From VRUE01 sp035318745 (lineage in GTDB: Bacteria > Actinomycetota > Thermoleophilia > Solirubrobacterales > 70-9): a DNA stretch of 64,000 bases. The notes beneath the pieces were generated by a model, which saw only the letters and a list, made by a program, of their open reading frames with translations, did no database searches and was not told the DNA's origin. Below are positions 16,157 to 24,706 of the stretch, in pieces; positions within the stretch are counted from its first letter, which is position 1, and each line of letters opens with the position of its first letter. The translations under genes and the position numbers were made by a program. The stretch is taken from the NCBI GenBank assembly GCA_035318745.1, contig DATHEA010000006.1, positions 1 through 64,000 of the forward strand, read 5' to 3'.

Positions 16157-17662
16157 ATGACGAGCAAGGCGCAGGAGACTCCAACGCGTAGGTCCTCCCC
16201 GGCTGGGCAGCCGGGGTCGGAGCCGCGTGGTGGCAGGACCGAGGCGGCGACGCGGCTGGGTTTGACGGGCGCCGAGGGAGCGCGGCGACGGGGCTCGCTG
16301 CTACGGCGGATGCTGGCCACCGGCGACTGGCTAACCATGGTGGCGACGCTTTGCGTCGTCACGGCTGCCAGCCCTGATACCGACGTCGGCACGCTCTTCT
16401 GGGCGACGATGTTCAGTCCGATCTGGATCCTGGTGCTGAAGCTGCACGGCCTCTACGACAACGACCACCGGCGCATCCGCCACAGTACGCTCGACGAGCT
16501 CTCCAGCCTGATCTCGGCGGCGGCCCTGGGAACGCTGGCGTTGGACGGGCTGCTGGCGCTGAGCCCGGTCGGGCCCCTGCCGGCCGCCAGCGCGATTGCC
16601 GTCGGCCTCGGCGCCCTCGTCGGCGCCTTCGTGTCGCGCGCCGTCCTGCGCTTCTTCTGGCACCGCCTGGCCGGGGCCGCGATCGGGATCGTGGTTGGGC
16701 CGGCCGCAGCGATCACCGTGGTCGCGCGGCGGGTCGCCACCCACCCGGAGACCCGCCTGCACCTGGTCGGCTACCTGACGCCACCTGGCGAAGACGCGGC
16801 ACCGGGGATGGGCGGGCTGCCCCGTCTCGGCTCGATCGCCGACATCTCCCGCGTCGCCCGCGAGCACGAGGTGGAGCGTGTGATCGTGACCGAGCAGGAG
16901 ATGAGCGAGGCGGCGGCGGAGCGACTGATCGAGCAGTGCAAGGCGGCCGGCCTGGCGCTCACCTTGCTGCCCCAGCATTTCGGCCTGCTCGGCCCCGGGA
17001 TCGAGCTGAACCGGCTCGCCGAGCTGCCCGTGCTCGACTTCCGCTTCTCCGATCCGCCCCGCTCGACGGAAGCGCTGAAGCGGGTGATGGACGTGACGAT
17101 CAGCGGATTCCTGCTGGTGCTCTTCTCTCCGGTGTTCCTCGTCAGCTCGTTGCTGATCCTGCTCGACTCCGGCCGCCCGATCCTTTTCCGCCAGCGGCGG
17201 GCCGGCAAGGACGGCAAGCTCTTCACCGTCCTGAAGTTCCGCACGATGGTGCCGGGGGCCGAGGAGCAACTGAGCGAACTGGTCGACCTCGAAAAGCTCA
17301 AAGAGCCCGCCTTCAAGATCGCCGACGATCCCCGCGTCACCCGCGCCGGCCGCATGCTGCGGCGCTTCAGCCTCGACGAGCTGCCGCAGTTCGTCAACGT
17401 CCTGCGCGGCGACATGTCGCTCGTCGGGCCGCGGCCGGAGGAGGAAGCGGTGGTCGCCCTCTATGACGAGCGCCAGCGGATCCGCCTCGCGGTCAAGCCC
17501 GGGATGACGGGACCGATGCAGGTCTATGGCCGCGCCGACCTGACCTTCGAGGAGCGCCTGGCGATGGAGCGCGACTACCTCGACAACATCTCGGTCGCCG
17601 GCGACCTGGCGATCCTGCTCCGCACCCCCGCCGCGATCGTGCGCGGCGAGGGCTCGCACTGA
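16157..17662 (+). CDS. Polyprenyl-phosphate hexose-1-phosphate transferase (WbaP/exopolysaccharide type)
   Basis: 501 residues; the priming enzyme that transfers a hexose-1-phosphate from a nucleotide sugar to undecaprenyl phosphate. N-terminal membrane helices (about 50-165) are followed by a Rossmann-like cytosolic segment (RLGSIADISRVAREHEVERVIV) and a C-terminal bacterial sugar transferase domain from about residue 308: KRVMDVTISGFLLVLFSP membrane-anchor helix, ILFRQRRAGKDGKLFTVLKFRTM, RRFSLDELPQFVNVLRGDMSLVGPRP and KPGMTGPMQVYGR. All conserved motifs are intact. Co-oriented with and 7 nt from the ligase/polymerase gene, so it probably starts assembly of the locus glycan. Whether galactose or glucose is used cannot be read. 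Confidence 0.95.
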   Translation: MTSKAQETPTRRSSPAGQPGSEPRGGRTEAATRLGLTGAEGARRRGSLLRRMLATGDWLTMVATLCVVTAASPDTDVGTLFWATMFSPIWILVLKLHGLYDNDHRRIRHSTLDELSSLISAAALGTLALDGLLALSPVGPLPAASAIAVGLGALVGAFVSRAVLRFFWHRLAGAAIGIVVGPAAAITVVARRVATHPETRLHLVGYLTPPGEDAAPGMGGLPRLGSIADISRVAREHEVERVIVTEQEMSEAAAERLIEQCKAAGLALTLLPQHFGLLGPGIELNRLAELPVLDFRFSDPPRSTEALKRVMDVTISGFLLVLFSPVFLVSSLLILLDSGRPILFRQRRAGKDGKLFTVLKFRTMVPGAEEQLSELVDLEKLKEPAFKIADDPRVTRAGRMLRRFSLDELPQFVNVLRGDMSLVGPRPEEEAVVALYDERQRIRLAVKPGMTGPMQVYGRADLTFEERLAMERDYLDNISVAGDLAILLRTPAAIVRGEGSH

Positions 17663-17670
17663 GGCATCCG

Positions 17671-18546
17671 GTGAGCGCCGGGCTCGAGCTCGATGTCATC
17701 GTCGTCAGCCATGGCGCAGAAGGGCTGTTGCGCAACTGCCTGCGCTCGCTGGAGGAGCACCCGGCCCAAGGCGGCATGCGGGTCACGATCGTCGACAGTG
17801 GCAGCCCCGATCGGACCCCGGACATGGTTGAGCGCGAGTTCCCATCGGTGCGGCTGATCCGCCGCGACAACATCGGCTTCTCTGCCGCCAACAACCTCGT
17901 CCTGCAGGAGAGCAAGGCGCGAGCGGTGCTGCTGCTCAACCCCGACACCGAGGTCTACGCGGGGACGCTCGACGCCGGCCTGGAGCGCCTCTTCTCGGAG
18001 GAGCGGATCGGCATGGTCGGGGTGAAGCTGGTGACCGGGTCGGGGGCGCTCGACCACGCCTGCAAGCGCTCGTTTCCCACGCCGCTCAGCGCCCTCGCCC
18101 ACTTTACCGGGATCGGCCGCACCGACGGCGCCTCCGGCGCGCTCAGCCAGTACCGGGCGACGCAGCTGGGCGACGACGAGCCGGGCGAGGTCGACGCGGT
18201 CAACGGCGCCTTCATGCTCTGCCGGGCGGAGGCCGTGCGCGAGGTCGGCCTGCTCGACGAGGGCTACTGGCTCTACATGGAGGACCTCGACTGGTGCCAC
18301 CGCTTCTGGGACGTCGGCTGGAGAGTCTTCTACGAGCCCGCCGGCACCGCCCTGCACGTCAAGGGCGGCTCCAGCGCCGGCCGCCGCGCGCCGCGCCAGG
18401 AAATCGCCTTCCACCGCGGCATGGGCCGCTTCTATCGCCGCTTCGACGCCCCCGAGCACAACCCGCTCCTCAACGTTGCGGTCTACGCCGGCATCGGCGC
18501 CAAACTGGCGGCGAGCCTGGCGATCACGGCCGCTCGCAGTCGCTGA
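17671..18546 (+). CDS. GT2 glycosyltransferase (rhamnosyltransferase-like)
   Basis: 291 residues, GTG start 8 nt after the sugar transferase. GT-A fold: DVIVVSHGAEGLLRNCLRSL at the N-terminus, VDSGSPDRTPDMV, NIGFSAANN, the metal-binding LLNPDTEV (DxD-like, about residue 93), VNGAFMLCRAEAVREVGLLDEGYWLYMEDLDWCHRF (about 175-210) and GGSS. This pattern matches WbbL-type rhamnosyltransferases, which fits a locus that makes dTDP-rhamnose, but donor specificity is inferred from context only. It is the last gene of the rightward operon and is convergent with the DUF2188 gene 4 nt away. Confidence 0.88.
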   Translation: MSAGLELDVIVVSHGAEGLLRNCLRSLEEHPAQGGMRVTIVDSGSPDRTPDMVEREFPSVRLIRRDNIGFSAANNLVLQESKARAVLLLNPDTEVYAGTLDAGLERLFSEERIGMVGVKLVTGSGALDHACKRSFPTPLSALAHFTGIGRTDGASGALSQYRATQLGDDEPGEVDAVNGAFMLCRAEAVREVGLLDEGYWLYMEDLDWCHRFWDVGWRVFYEPAGTALHVKGGSSAGRRAPRQEIAFHRGMGRFYRRFDAPEHNPLLNVAVYAGIGAKLAASLAITAARSR

Positions 18547-18550
18547 GAAC

Positions 18551-18799
18551 CTAAGCCGCCGCGGCCCGGTGAGACCAGGGGAGGCCGCGCACCTTCTCGG
18601 ACTCGACGACCTTGCCGAGATCGTTTTTTACCCGCACCTCGCCTCCACCCTCGCGACGGACCATCGCCTTCGCCTTCTTCACTGCGCCCTCTTTCGTCTT
18701 ATCGAAGTCGAAGGCGCGCCTCTCCCCGGCTCTCACTATCTCCCAGCCACCGAGCCGCTCGTTGGGCTGGACGTTGCGATTTGCAGTAAGGACAGCCAT
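18551..18799 (-). CDS. DUF2188 small protein
   Basis: 82 residues in the layout of DUF2188: VQPNERLGGWEIVRAGERRAF, then a helix EGAVKKAKAMVRREGGGEVRVKNDLGKVVE, ending in a short basic tail. The family is widespread, small and of unknown function. It follows the DUF4917 gene by 35 nt on the same strand and has its own TATCTT -10 box 7 nt upstream of the ATG. Base composition looks a little less GC-rich than its neighbours, a weak hint of acquisition. Confidence 0.75.
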   Translation of the reverse strand: MAVLTANRNVQPNERLGGWEIVRAGERRAFDFDKTKEGAVKKAKAMVRREGGGEVRVKNDLGKVVESEKVRGLPWSHRAAAA

Positions 18800-18806
18800 C
18801 TATTTG

Positions 18807-18812
18807 AAGATA
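18807..18812 (-). promoter_or_regulatory. -10 box for DUF2188 gene
   Basis: TATCTT on the minus strand, 7 nt before the ATG at 18799. Confidence 0.4.
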
Positions 18813-18834
18813 CCGCTCGCGGCGGCGGAGGATC

Positions 18835-19857
18835 TCAGCCCCCAGAACGCACCAAGCGTCCAAGCGGATGGGTCGCTGCGTCGAAGAAGAGGAGCGGGGC
18901 GGCGTCGAGGCCGCCGAGCAAGTTTGCCTTGATCGCGCGTATCTCGCCCGCACTCCTCCCCTCCCTCTGGACCGAGACAGCCACTCGTCGTTTGGGATTG
19001 CGGTTGAGCGCTTCGACCAGATGCTGATCCTGCTTACCAAGTTCGCTGCCAAAGACGACGAGATCGTCTTTGAACCTGCGCAACCGATTGAGCGCGTCAG
19101 ATAGATACCCATTGCCCTCGATCGCCAGCAGCTTGTGCTGAGACGATCCCTCGGTGATGAGGAGGGGGCGGGCCTGCTCGTCGCCGTCAAGAGGGCGACC
19201 GAATTGTTCGAGCAGGTTCTGCAGGCTGGTGTTGACTCGCTTGCGCGTCACGCCGGAGCCCATTACCATCAGGTGGAGCGCCCCGTGCAGGAAGTAGACC
19301 GGCGTCTTCTCCTTCGGGGGCTCTGAGTCAGCCGGGTCGAAGCAGTAGTCGTCCCAGAAGCAATCGCACAGACGCTCATAGCCCACCGCGCCCATCGCCC
19401 AATACACGATCAAGTCATAGCTGGTGGTGAAAACGTATGCCTGATCCTGGAACACGCGCCCAATCGCCTGCAAGGCGGGCTTGGGAATATCGAAGAAGTC
19501 GACATGGACCGACTGCACAGCGCTTCCGAGCGCCTGTTGAATGCTCCGGTAGCGATCGAGGTAGGCCCCGGGGTCCTTCTCAAGGGCTTCGGCTATCCGA
19601 ATCGCCCCTGCGAGCTCGGCCAGCACCCGCTCGAAGTTCTTCGTGTCCAGGGTCTCGAACAGGCGGCGATCGTCGTCGGTAAGGCTTCCTTCGCCGTCCT
19701 GCCGCGCCTTCTCGAAAAGCGAGGGATAGCCGAAGTCCCCGCAAACACTCCTGCTGAGCCCGTTTCCGAGCAGCAGCCCCGACCACTCGTCGTACTCGGC
19801 AGTTACCTCCTGCCAGGTAAGGAGACTGGCATCGATCTGATGGCTTTCGAGCGCCAT
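18835..19857 (-). CDS. DUF4917 (SIR2-like fold) family protein
   Basis: 340 residues. I recognise the DUF4917 layout: LLLGNGLSRSV (27-37), which resembles the nucleotide-binding loop of SIR2-like proteins, then NFERVLAEL, the central YVFTTSYDLIVYWAM (about 141-155), PVYFLHGALHLM, PLLITEGSSQHKL, GYLSDALNRLRRF and LVVFGSELGKQDQHLVEAL. SIR2-like enzymes bind or hydrolyse NAD, and several act in phage defence; for DUF4917 itself the activity is unknown to me. It sits 25 nt after rfbC with AGGA about 8 nt upstream of its ATG, so it is probably the tail of the rml operon, an odd place for a non-glycan gene. Confidence 0.8.
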   Translation of the reverse strand: MALESHQIDASLLTWQEVTAEYDEWSGLLLGNGLSRSVCGDFGYPSLFEKARQDGEGSLTDDDRRLFETLDTKNFERVLAELAGAIRIAEALEKDPGAYLDRYRSIQQALGSAVQSVHVDFFDIPKPALQAIGRVFQDQAYVFTTSYDLIVYWAMGAVGYERLCDCFWDDYCFDPADSEPPKEKTPVYFLHGALHLMVMGSGVTRKRVNTSLQNLLEQFGRPLDGDEQARPLLITEGSSQHKLLAIEGNGYLSDALNRLRRFKDDLVVFGSELGKQDQHLVEALNRNPKRRVAVSVQREGRSAGEIRAIKANLLGGLDAAPLLFFDAATHPLGRLVRSGG

Positions 19858-19882
19858 AGCGGGTTCCTGGCAGGCTCCGAGC

Positions 19883-20431
19883 TCAGAACGGCAGCGTCTC
19901 GGCTATTGCAGTCAAATGGGGCGCCTGCTTATCGCGCTCGCTAAGAAGTGGATCCCCTACAGGCCACTCGACGCCTACGTCGGGGTCGTCCCAGGCGATG
20001 CCGGCCTCGGTTGCCGGGTCGTAGACGCTCGAGAGCAGATAGGTGACGTCGGCTTCCTCGCTGAGTACGGCGAAGCCGTGGCCGAAGCCGACCGGGACGA
20101 AGAGCTGGCGGTGGGCCTCGTCGTCGAGCTCGTGCCCTTCCCACTGGCCGTAGGTGGGCGAGTCGCGGCGCAGGTCGACGGCGACGTCGAAGATCTTCCC
20201 CCGCGGGCAGCGAACCAGCTTCGCCTGGCCCGGCTCGGTCTGGAAGTGGAGGCCACGCAGGGTCCCCCTGGAAGAGCGCGAGTGGTTGTGCTGGACGAAC
20301 TCCACATCGATCCCCAACTCCGCCCAACCGTTCTTACGGTAGGTCTCGACCATGAAGCCGCGCGAGTCGCCGTGGACTTCGGGCTCGAGCAGGACGACGC
20401 CGTCGAGCATCGTCTCCAATCGACGCGGCAT
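19883..20431 (-). CDS. rfbC: dTDP-4-dehydrorhamnose 3,5-epimerase (RmlC)
   Basis: 182 residues, cupin fold, third step of dTDP-L-rhamnose synthesis. Family motifs: MLDGVVLLEPEVHGDSRGFMVETYRK (8-33), FVQHNHSRSSRGTLRGLHFQ (catalytic His in the GLHFQ region), KLVRCPRGKIFDVAVDLRRDSPTYGQW, LFVPVGFGHGFAVLSEEADVTYLLSS and GIAWDDPDVGVEWP. The true start is the ATG at 20431, which shares one base with the rfbB stop (TGATG). The longer open frame upstream is antisense-like overlap with rfbB. Operon order: rfbA, mannosyltransferase, rfbD, rfbB, rfbC. Confidence 0.97.
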   Translation of the reverse strand: MPRRLETMLDGVVLLEPEVHGDSRGFMVETYRKNGWAELGIDVEFVQHNHSRSSRGTLRGLHFQTEPGQAKLVRCPRGKIFDVAVDLRRDSPTYGQWEGHELDDEAHRQLFVPVGFGHGFAVLSEEADVTYLLSSVYDPATEAGIAWDDPDVGVEWPVGDPLLSERDKQAPHLTAIAETLPF

Positions 20432-21414
20432 CAGCTCAGCGCTTTGCCGTACTGCTTCTCGTAGTACTCGCGATACTCGCCGGAGCGGATCGGGCTCCAC
20501 CACTCCTCGTTCTCCCGGTACCACTGCACGGTGCGCTCGAGGCCCTCGGCGAAGTGCACCTCTGCCTCCCAGCCGAGCTCGTCCTGGAGCTTCTGCGAGG
20601 AGAGCGAGTAGCGGCGGTCGTGGCCGGGGCGGTCGCTGACGTACTCGACCTGGGACTCCGCGGCGCCGGTCAGCTCGATCGCGCGCTTCACCACCTCGAT
20701 GTTCTCGCACTCATCGGGGCCACCGACGTTGTAGGCCTCGCCGGGGCGGCCATTCATCAACACGGCGTGAATGCCGCGGCAGAAGTCCTCGACGTAGAGC
20801 CAGTTGCGCACCTGGCGGCCGTCGCCGTAGACCGGCAGCGAGTCGCCGTGGATCGCGTTGAGGACCATCAGCGGGATCAGCTTCTCCGGATACTGGCGCG
20901 GGCCGTAGTTGTTGGAGCCGCGCACGATCGAGGCCTCGGTGCCGTAGGTGTGGAAGTGGGCGGAGACGAGCAGGTCGCCGGCCGCCTTGGTCGCCGAGTA
21001 GGGCGAGGAGGGGTCGAGCGGCGAGGCCTCGGTGAAGGAACCGGACTCGATCGAGCCGTATACCTCGTCGGTGGAGACCTGCAGGTAACGGCCGATACCC
21101 AGCTCGCGAGCCGCGTCGAGCAGGGTGCCCGTGCCGATCACGTGGGTGCGGGCGAAGGCGTCCTGGTCGTCGATCGAGCGGTCGACGTGCGACTCGGCGG
21201 CGAAGTTGACGACCGCGTCGCAGCCCTCCATCGCCTCGCGCACGATCGCCGGGTCTTCGATCCCGCCGACGACGAGGTCGGTGCCCTCGGGCAGGTTCTC
21301 GCGGCGGCCGGCATAGGTGAGCTTGTCGAGCACCCGCACCTCGTGCTCGGTGTCGATCAAGCGCACGTAGGTGGAGCCGATGAAGCCGGCGGCACCGGTG
21401 ACGAGGATCTTCAT
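20431..21414 (-). CDS. rfbB: dTDP-glucose 4,6-dehydratase (RmlB)
   Basis: 327 residues, extended SDR, makes dTDP-4-keto-6-deoxyglucose. NAD-binding GAAGFIGS (8-15), NFAAESHVDRSIDD (about 69-82), catalytic S-T-D-E-V-Y-G motif near 113, YSATKAAGD (catalytic Tyr and Lys, about 137-145), NNYGPRQYPEKLIPL and GDGRQVRNWLYVEDF. Its product feeds both RmlC/RmlD and, by inference, the FdtA-like isomerase at 32813, so this is the branch point of the locus. It overlaps rfbD by 4 nt upstream and rfbC by 1 nt downstream. Confidence 0.97.
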   Translation of the reverse strand: MKILVTGAAGFIGSTYVRLIDTEHEVRVLDKLTYAGRRENLPEGTDLVVGGIEDPAIVREAMEGCDAVVNFAAESHVDRSIDDQDAFARTHVIGTGTLLDAARELGIGRYLQVSTDEVYGSIESGSFTEASPLDPSSPYSATKAAGDLLVSAHFHTYGTEASIVRGSNNYGPRQYPEKLIPLMVLNAIHGDSLPVYGDGRQVRNWLYVEDFCRGIHAVLMNGRPGEAYNVGGPDECENIEVVKRAIELTGAAESQVEYVSDRPGHDRRYSLSSQKLQDELGWEAEVHFAEGLERTVQWYRENEEWWSPIRSGEYREYYEKQYGKALS

Positions 21415-22265
21415 GCCGCAGCCTCGGTCTCGGCCCGGCGCTGGGAGAGGTAGGCGGCGAGGCCGTCCTGCCAGGAGGGCAGCTCGATCGCGTGCTCACG
21501 TTGGCTTGCCAGCGCCGAGTAGGCGGGGCGGGGGGCCGGGCGGCCGAGCATCTCGGTGGTCGCCGACATCACTTTGCACTCGACGTTTGCCTGCTCGAAG
21601 ATCTCACGCGCGAACTCATACCAGGAGCAGCTGCCGGCGGCGGCCATGTGGTGGATGCCGAACTCGACTCCCTCGATCAGGCGGACGATGCCGTAGGCGA
21701 GGTGCCAGGTGTAGGTGGGCGAGCCGACCTGGTCGCGGACGACGAGGACCTCGCCGTGGTCGGCGGCGAGACGCAGCATCGTCTCGACGAAGTTGGGGCC
21801 GCCTGTGCCGAAGAGCCAGGCGGAGCGGACGACGAAGTGGCGCTTGTTGGCGGCGCGGGTCGCCTCCTCCCCGGCCAGCTTGCTGCGGCCATAGGCGGAG
21901 AGCGGCGCGGTCTGGTCGGTTTCGACATAGGGCGCGCCCTTGCTGCCGTCGAAGACGTAGTCGCTGCCGACGTAGACAACCGAGGCGCCGGCCGCCGCGG
22001 CCGCGGCGGCCAGGTTGCCGGCGCCTGCGCCGTTGATCGCGGTGGCCTCCTCCTCGGCCTCCTCCGCGCCGTCGACGTCGGTCCAGGCGGCGCAGTTGAT
22101 GACGACGTCGGGACGCTCGCCCTCGATCTTGGCGGCGACCGCGTCCGCATCGCCGATGTCGAGCTCGGCGTGGCCGTAGCCGACCACCTGATGGCCGGCG
22201 TTTCCGGCGGCGAGCATCACGTCGCGGCCCAGCATCCCGGCCGCGCCGGTAACCAGCAGCTTCAC
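21411..22265 (-). CDS. rfbD: dTDP-4-dehydrorhamnose reductase (RmlD)
   Basis: 284 residues, final step to dTDP-L-rhamnose, NAD(P)H-dependent SDR. GAAGMLGRDVM (8-18), PDVVINCAAWTDVDGAEE (about 52-69), VYVGSDYVFDGSKG, AYGRSKLAGEE with catalytic Tyr and Lys, VRSAWLFG, QVGSPTYTWHLA and GIHHMAAAGSCSWYEFAREIF. GTG start at 22265, 63 nt after the mannosyltransferase stop; it overlaps rfbB by 4 nt. All catalytic motifs are intact. Confidence 0.96.
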   Translation of the reverse strand: MKLLVTGAAGMLGRDVMLAAGNAGHQVVGYGHAELDIGDADAVAAKIEGERPDVVINCAAWTDVDGAEEAEEEATAINGAGAGNLAAAAAAAGASVVYVGSDYVFDGSKGAPYVETDQTAPLSAYGRSKLAGEEATRAANKRHFVVRSAWLFGTGGPNFVETMLRLAADHGEVLVVRDQVGSPTYTWHLAYGIVRLIEGVEFGIHHMAAAGSCSWYEFAREIFEQANVECKVMSATTEMLGRPAPRPAYSALASQREHAIELPSWQDGLAAYLSQRRAETEAAA

Positions 22266-22328
22266 AGCGCCCTCGATCCTTGCGTCTCGATCTTCATCAG
22301 TCGAACAGGCTAATCGCTCGCTCGCCGA

Positions 22329-23609
22329 TCAGGCGACGAAAGACCAGAGTGAGAACAGGCCCGTGAAGATTGCCATGCCAGTGGCGAACAGCGCGACGAC
22401 CGTGGTCGTGCTCTGGCGCCGCTCGCACACGATCGCCAGCCACAGAAAGATCGGAAAGAGGACGGCAATGAAGCGCGAAGAGGACCAGAGCGGGTTTTCC
22501 GGCGGCTGAGAGACGAATATCGGCACCAGCGAGACCAGAACCCATGCTCCGTAGGCCACCGGGAGCCGCCGCAGCGCCCCTATGCCGCCGGCCACGGCGA
22601 GGGCGACGAAACCGACCTGAGCGACGTTCAGATGGTCATAGGTCACTTCCCGGTATGGCCCCGACACCATTCGACCCAGGCTTCTCCCCGCCTCGCGCAA
22701 GCCCGCCCATATTCCGCTCAGGGGATCGACGGTGTGGCGACTGAACAGCGCCTGGGCGTGGTCCCACGCCAGCGCGTCCCCCAGGGCGAAGTGCAGGTAG
22801 GCGCTGAAGGCGACGATTCCGAGTGGCGCAAGCAGCAGCCACGCCGCCTCTGGCCCTATGCGGTACCTGGGCCAGAGCCCCCGGCTCGCGGCGGGCTCGC
22901 GGTCGGCTCGCGGCCCGTAGAGGTAGAGCAGGGCGGCCGGGACGATGAGTAAGAGCCCCTGCACGCGGGTTGCGGAGGCCAGCGCGAGAATCGCTCCGAC
23001 CGTTGCCCAGTGCCCCGTCCGCGCGGCGAGGAACGCGCCGACCGCGAGCAGCAGGAACAGCGACTCGGTGTACGGGATCCCATAGAAGAGCGCGGTCGGG
23101 AAGAAGGCGAGCAGGAGCAGAGCGGGCCGGGCATGGCGCTCCCCGATTTCGATCACGGTGAGTCGATGGAGCAGCATCAGCGCAGCGAAGAAGCAGCTCA
23201 GCGAGACGAGGTAGGCGACGATCAGCACGAGGCCCGGGCTGGCGCCGAAGCCGCTGAGGATGTGGACCGCGCCGGGGTAGAGCGGGAAGAAGGCGGGCTG
23301 CTCATTCGCCGGCGGCAGGCCGGGGTGACTCTGGACGTAGCCGTCGAAGGCGATCCCCAGGTAGTGCTGGGCGTCCCACTTTGCGAGCGGCGAGAGCAGC
23401 AGTTCGAGGAAGCCCTTCGCCGGCCAGCCGCCGAAGGGATGGGAGACCAGCGCGGATTCCTTCGGTTCGTTGGGCGCGATGGGAGCGATGGAGACCCACA
23501 TGGCGACGCCGAAAACCGCCAGCCTGCTGGGCCAGAAGGCGCTCCAGGCCGCGCTCGCGCTCGCCCGCCAGTCGCCCCGCCGGTCCCCTAGACGATCTTG
23601 ATCTCGCAC
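22329..23609 (-). CDS. PIG-V-like mannosyltransferase family membrane protein (GT-C)
   Basis: About 426 residues with roughly ten membrane helices. After TM1, SPLAKWDAQHYLGIAFDGY (about residues 60-80) carries the acidic WDxxHY motif of bacterial PIG-V-like mannosyltransferases. FFPLYPGAVHILS, LLAFFPTALFYGIPYTESLFLLLAVGAFLAAR and ATRVQGLLLIVPA are also family hallmarks. These use polyprenyl-phosphate sugars outside the membrane. No ATG precedes TM1; the GTG at 23609 gives a start overlapping rfbA by 22 nt, which I prefer. Embedded in the rml operon between rfbA and rfbD, it is likely part of glycan assembly. Confidence 0.82.
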   Translation of the reverse strand: MRDQDRLGDRRGDWRASASAAWSAFWPSRLAVFGVAMWVSIAPIAPNEPKESALVSHPFGGWPAKGFLELLLSPLAKWDAQHYLGIAFDGYVQSHPGLPPANEQPAFFPLYPGAVHILSGFGASPGLVLIVAYLVSLSCFFAALMLLHRLTVIEIGERHARPALLLLAFFPTALFYGIPYTESLFLLLAVGAFLAARTGHWATVGAILALASATRVQGLLLIVPAALLYLYGPRADREPAASRGLWPRYRIGPEAAWLLLAPLGIVAFSAYLHFALGDALAWDHAQALFSRHTVDPLSGIWAGLREAGRSLGRMVSGPYREVTYDHLNVAQVGFVALAVAGGIGALRRLPVAYGAWVLVSLVPIFVSQPPENPLWSSSRFIAVLFPIFLWLAIVCERRQSTTTVVALFATGMAIFTGLFSLWSFVA

Positions 23610-24670
23610 TTGTCGCCGACCAGCATCCGCAGCGTCTTCGGCATCCCGTCGCTGCGGGTCAGCTTCACTTCGCGGCCGAGCAGGCTCGCCTCCATGCGGG
23701 TCCCGAGGTCTTCGACGACGGAGCCGGAGAGGACTATCGAGTGCTCGATTTCGGAGCGGCAGATCTTCACGTCCTCGCCGATCGAGGTGTAGGGGCCGAC
23801 GTAGGCGCTCTCGATCCTGGCGCCGGCGCCGATCACGGCCGGGCCGCGCACGACGGAACCGCTCACCTTCGCGCCGGCCTCCACCACGACCCTCCCCTCG
23901 ACCCGCGAGTCGGCGTCGATCTCGCCATCGAGGCGTGCCTCGATCTCCTCCAGGACGAGGCGGTTGGCCTCGAGCATGTCGGCGAGCTGGCCGGTGTCCT
24001 TCCACCAGCCGCTGACCACCTCCGACTGAACCTTGTGGCCGTCCTCGATCAGGCTCTGGATCGCCTCGGTGATCTCCAGCTCGCCGCGCCAGGACGGCTC
24101 CAGCGCGCGGGCCGCCTCGAAGATCGGCGGGCCGAAGAGGTAGACGCCGACCAGGGCGAGGTTCGAGGGCGGGTCTTTCGGCTTCTCGACCAGGCGGACG
24201 ACGTGGTCGCCGTCGAGCTCGGCGACGCCGTAGGAGCTGGGGTCCGAGACGGGCGTGAGCAGGATCAGCGCATCCGGCCCAGCCTCACGGAAGGTCGCGA
24301 CGAGGCCGCGCAGGCCGTCGGCGAGCAGGTTGTCGCCGAGGTACATGACGAAGGGCGAGCGGCCGATGAACTCCTCGGCGGTGAGCACAGCGTGGGCAAG
24401 CCCGGCCGGCTTGTCCTGGACGATGTAGGTGATCTCGGCGCCGAACTGCGAGCCGTCGCCGGCCGCCTCGCGGATCTCATCGCCGGTCTCCGGTGCGATG
24501 ACGATCCCGATCTCGGTCACACCGGCGTCGACCAGCGCCTCGATCCCGTAGAAGAGCACGGGCTTGTTGGCGACGGGCACGAGCTGCTTCGCCGAGGTGT
24601 GCGTGATGGGTCGCAGGCGAGTGCCCGCCCCACCGGAGAGAATCAGTCCCTTCAGCTCTAGGGGCTCCAC
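23588..24670 (-). CDS. rfbA: Glucose-1-phosphate thymidylyltransferase, long form (RmlA)
   Basis: 360 residues, makes dTDP-glucose from glucose-1-phosphate and dTTP. Nucleotidyltransferase core: LKGLILSGGAGTRLRPITHTSAKQLVPVANKPVLFYG (6-42), with the G-x-G-T-R-L-R-P signature and the catalytic Lys, FVMYLGDNLL (about 107-116), VRLVEKPKDPPSNLALVGVYLF and WWKDTGQLADMLEANRLVL. The long form adds a left-handed beta-helix tail (about 245-360: hexapeptide turns such as VIGAGARIESAYVGPYTSIGED). First gene of the rml operon; GTG start. It faces the divergent coiled-coil gene at 24707 with only 36 nt between. Confidence 0.96.
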   Translation of the reverse strand: MEPLELKGLILSGGAGTRLRPITHTSAKQLVPVANKPVLFYGIEALVDAGVTEIGIVIAPETGDEIREAAGDGSQFGAEITYIVQDKPAGLAHAVLTAEEFIGRSPFVMYLGDNLLADGLRGLVATFREAGPDALILLTPVSDPSSYGVAELDGDHVVRLVEKPKDPPSNLALVGVYLFGPPIFEAARALEPSWRGELEITEAIQSLIEDGHKVQSEVVSGWWKDTGQLADMLEANRLVLEEIEARLDGEIDADSRVEGRVVVEAGAKVSGSVVRGPAVIGAGARIESAYVGPYTSIGEDVKICRSEIEHSIVLSGSVVEDLGTRMEASLLGREVKLTRSDGMPKTLRMLVGDKCEIKIV

Positions 24671-24692
24671 GAGGCTGCAACCCTACCGTGGC

Positions 24693-24698
24693 TACGAT
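24693..24698 (+). promoter_or_regulatory. -10 box for the 24707 glycosyltransferase operon
   Basis: TACGAT, 8 nt before the ATG at 24707. Implies a leaderless transcript. Confidence 0.45.
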
Positions 24699-24706
24699 AG
24701 GCCGCG

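Noticed and set aside
16331..17659. A 442-residue minus frame opposite the sugar transferase gene
   Set aside because: The plus frame has every sugar-transferase motif; the antisense translation is His/Asp/Gln-rich without a fold.
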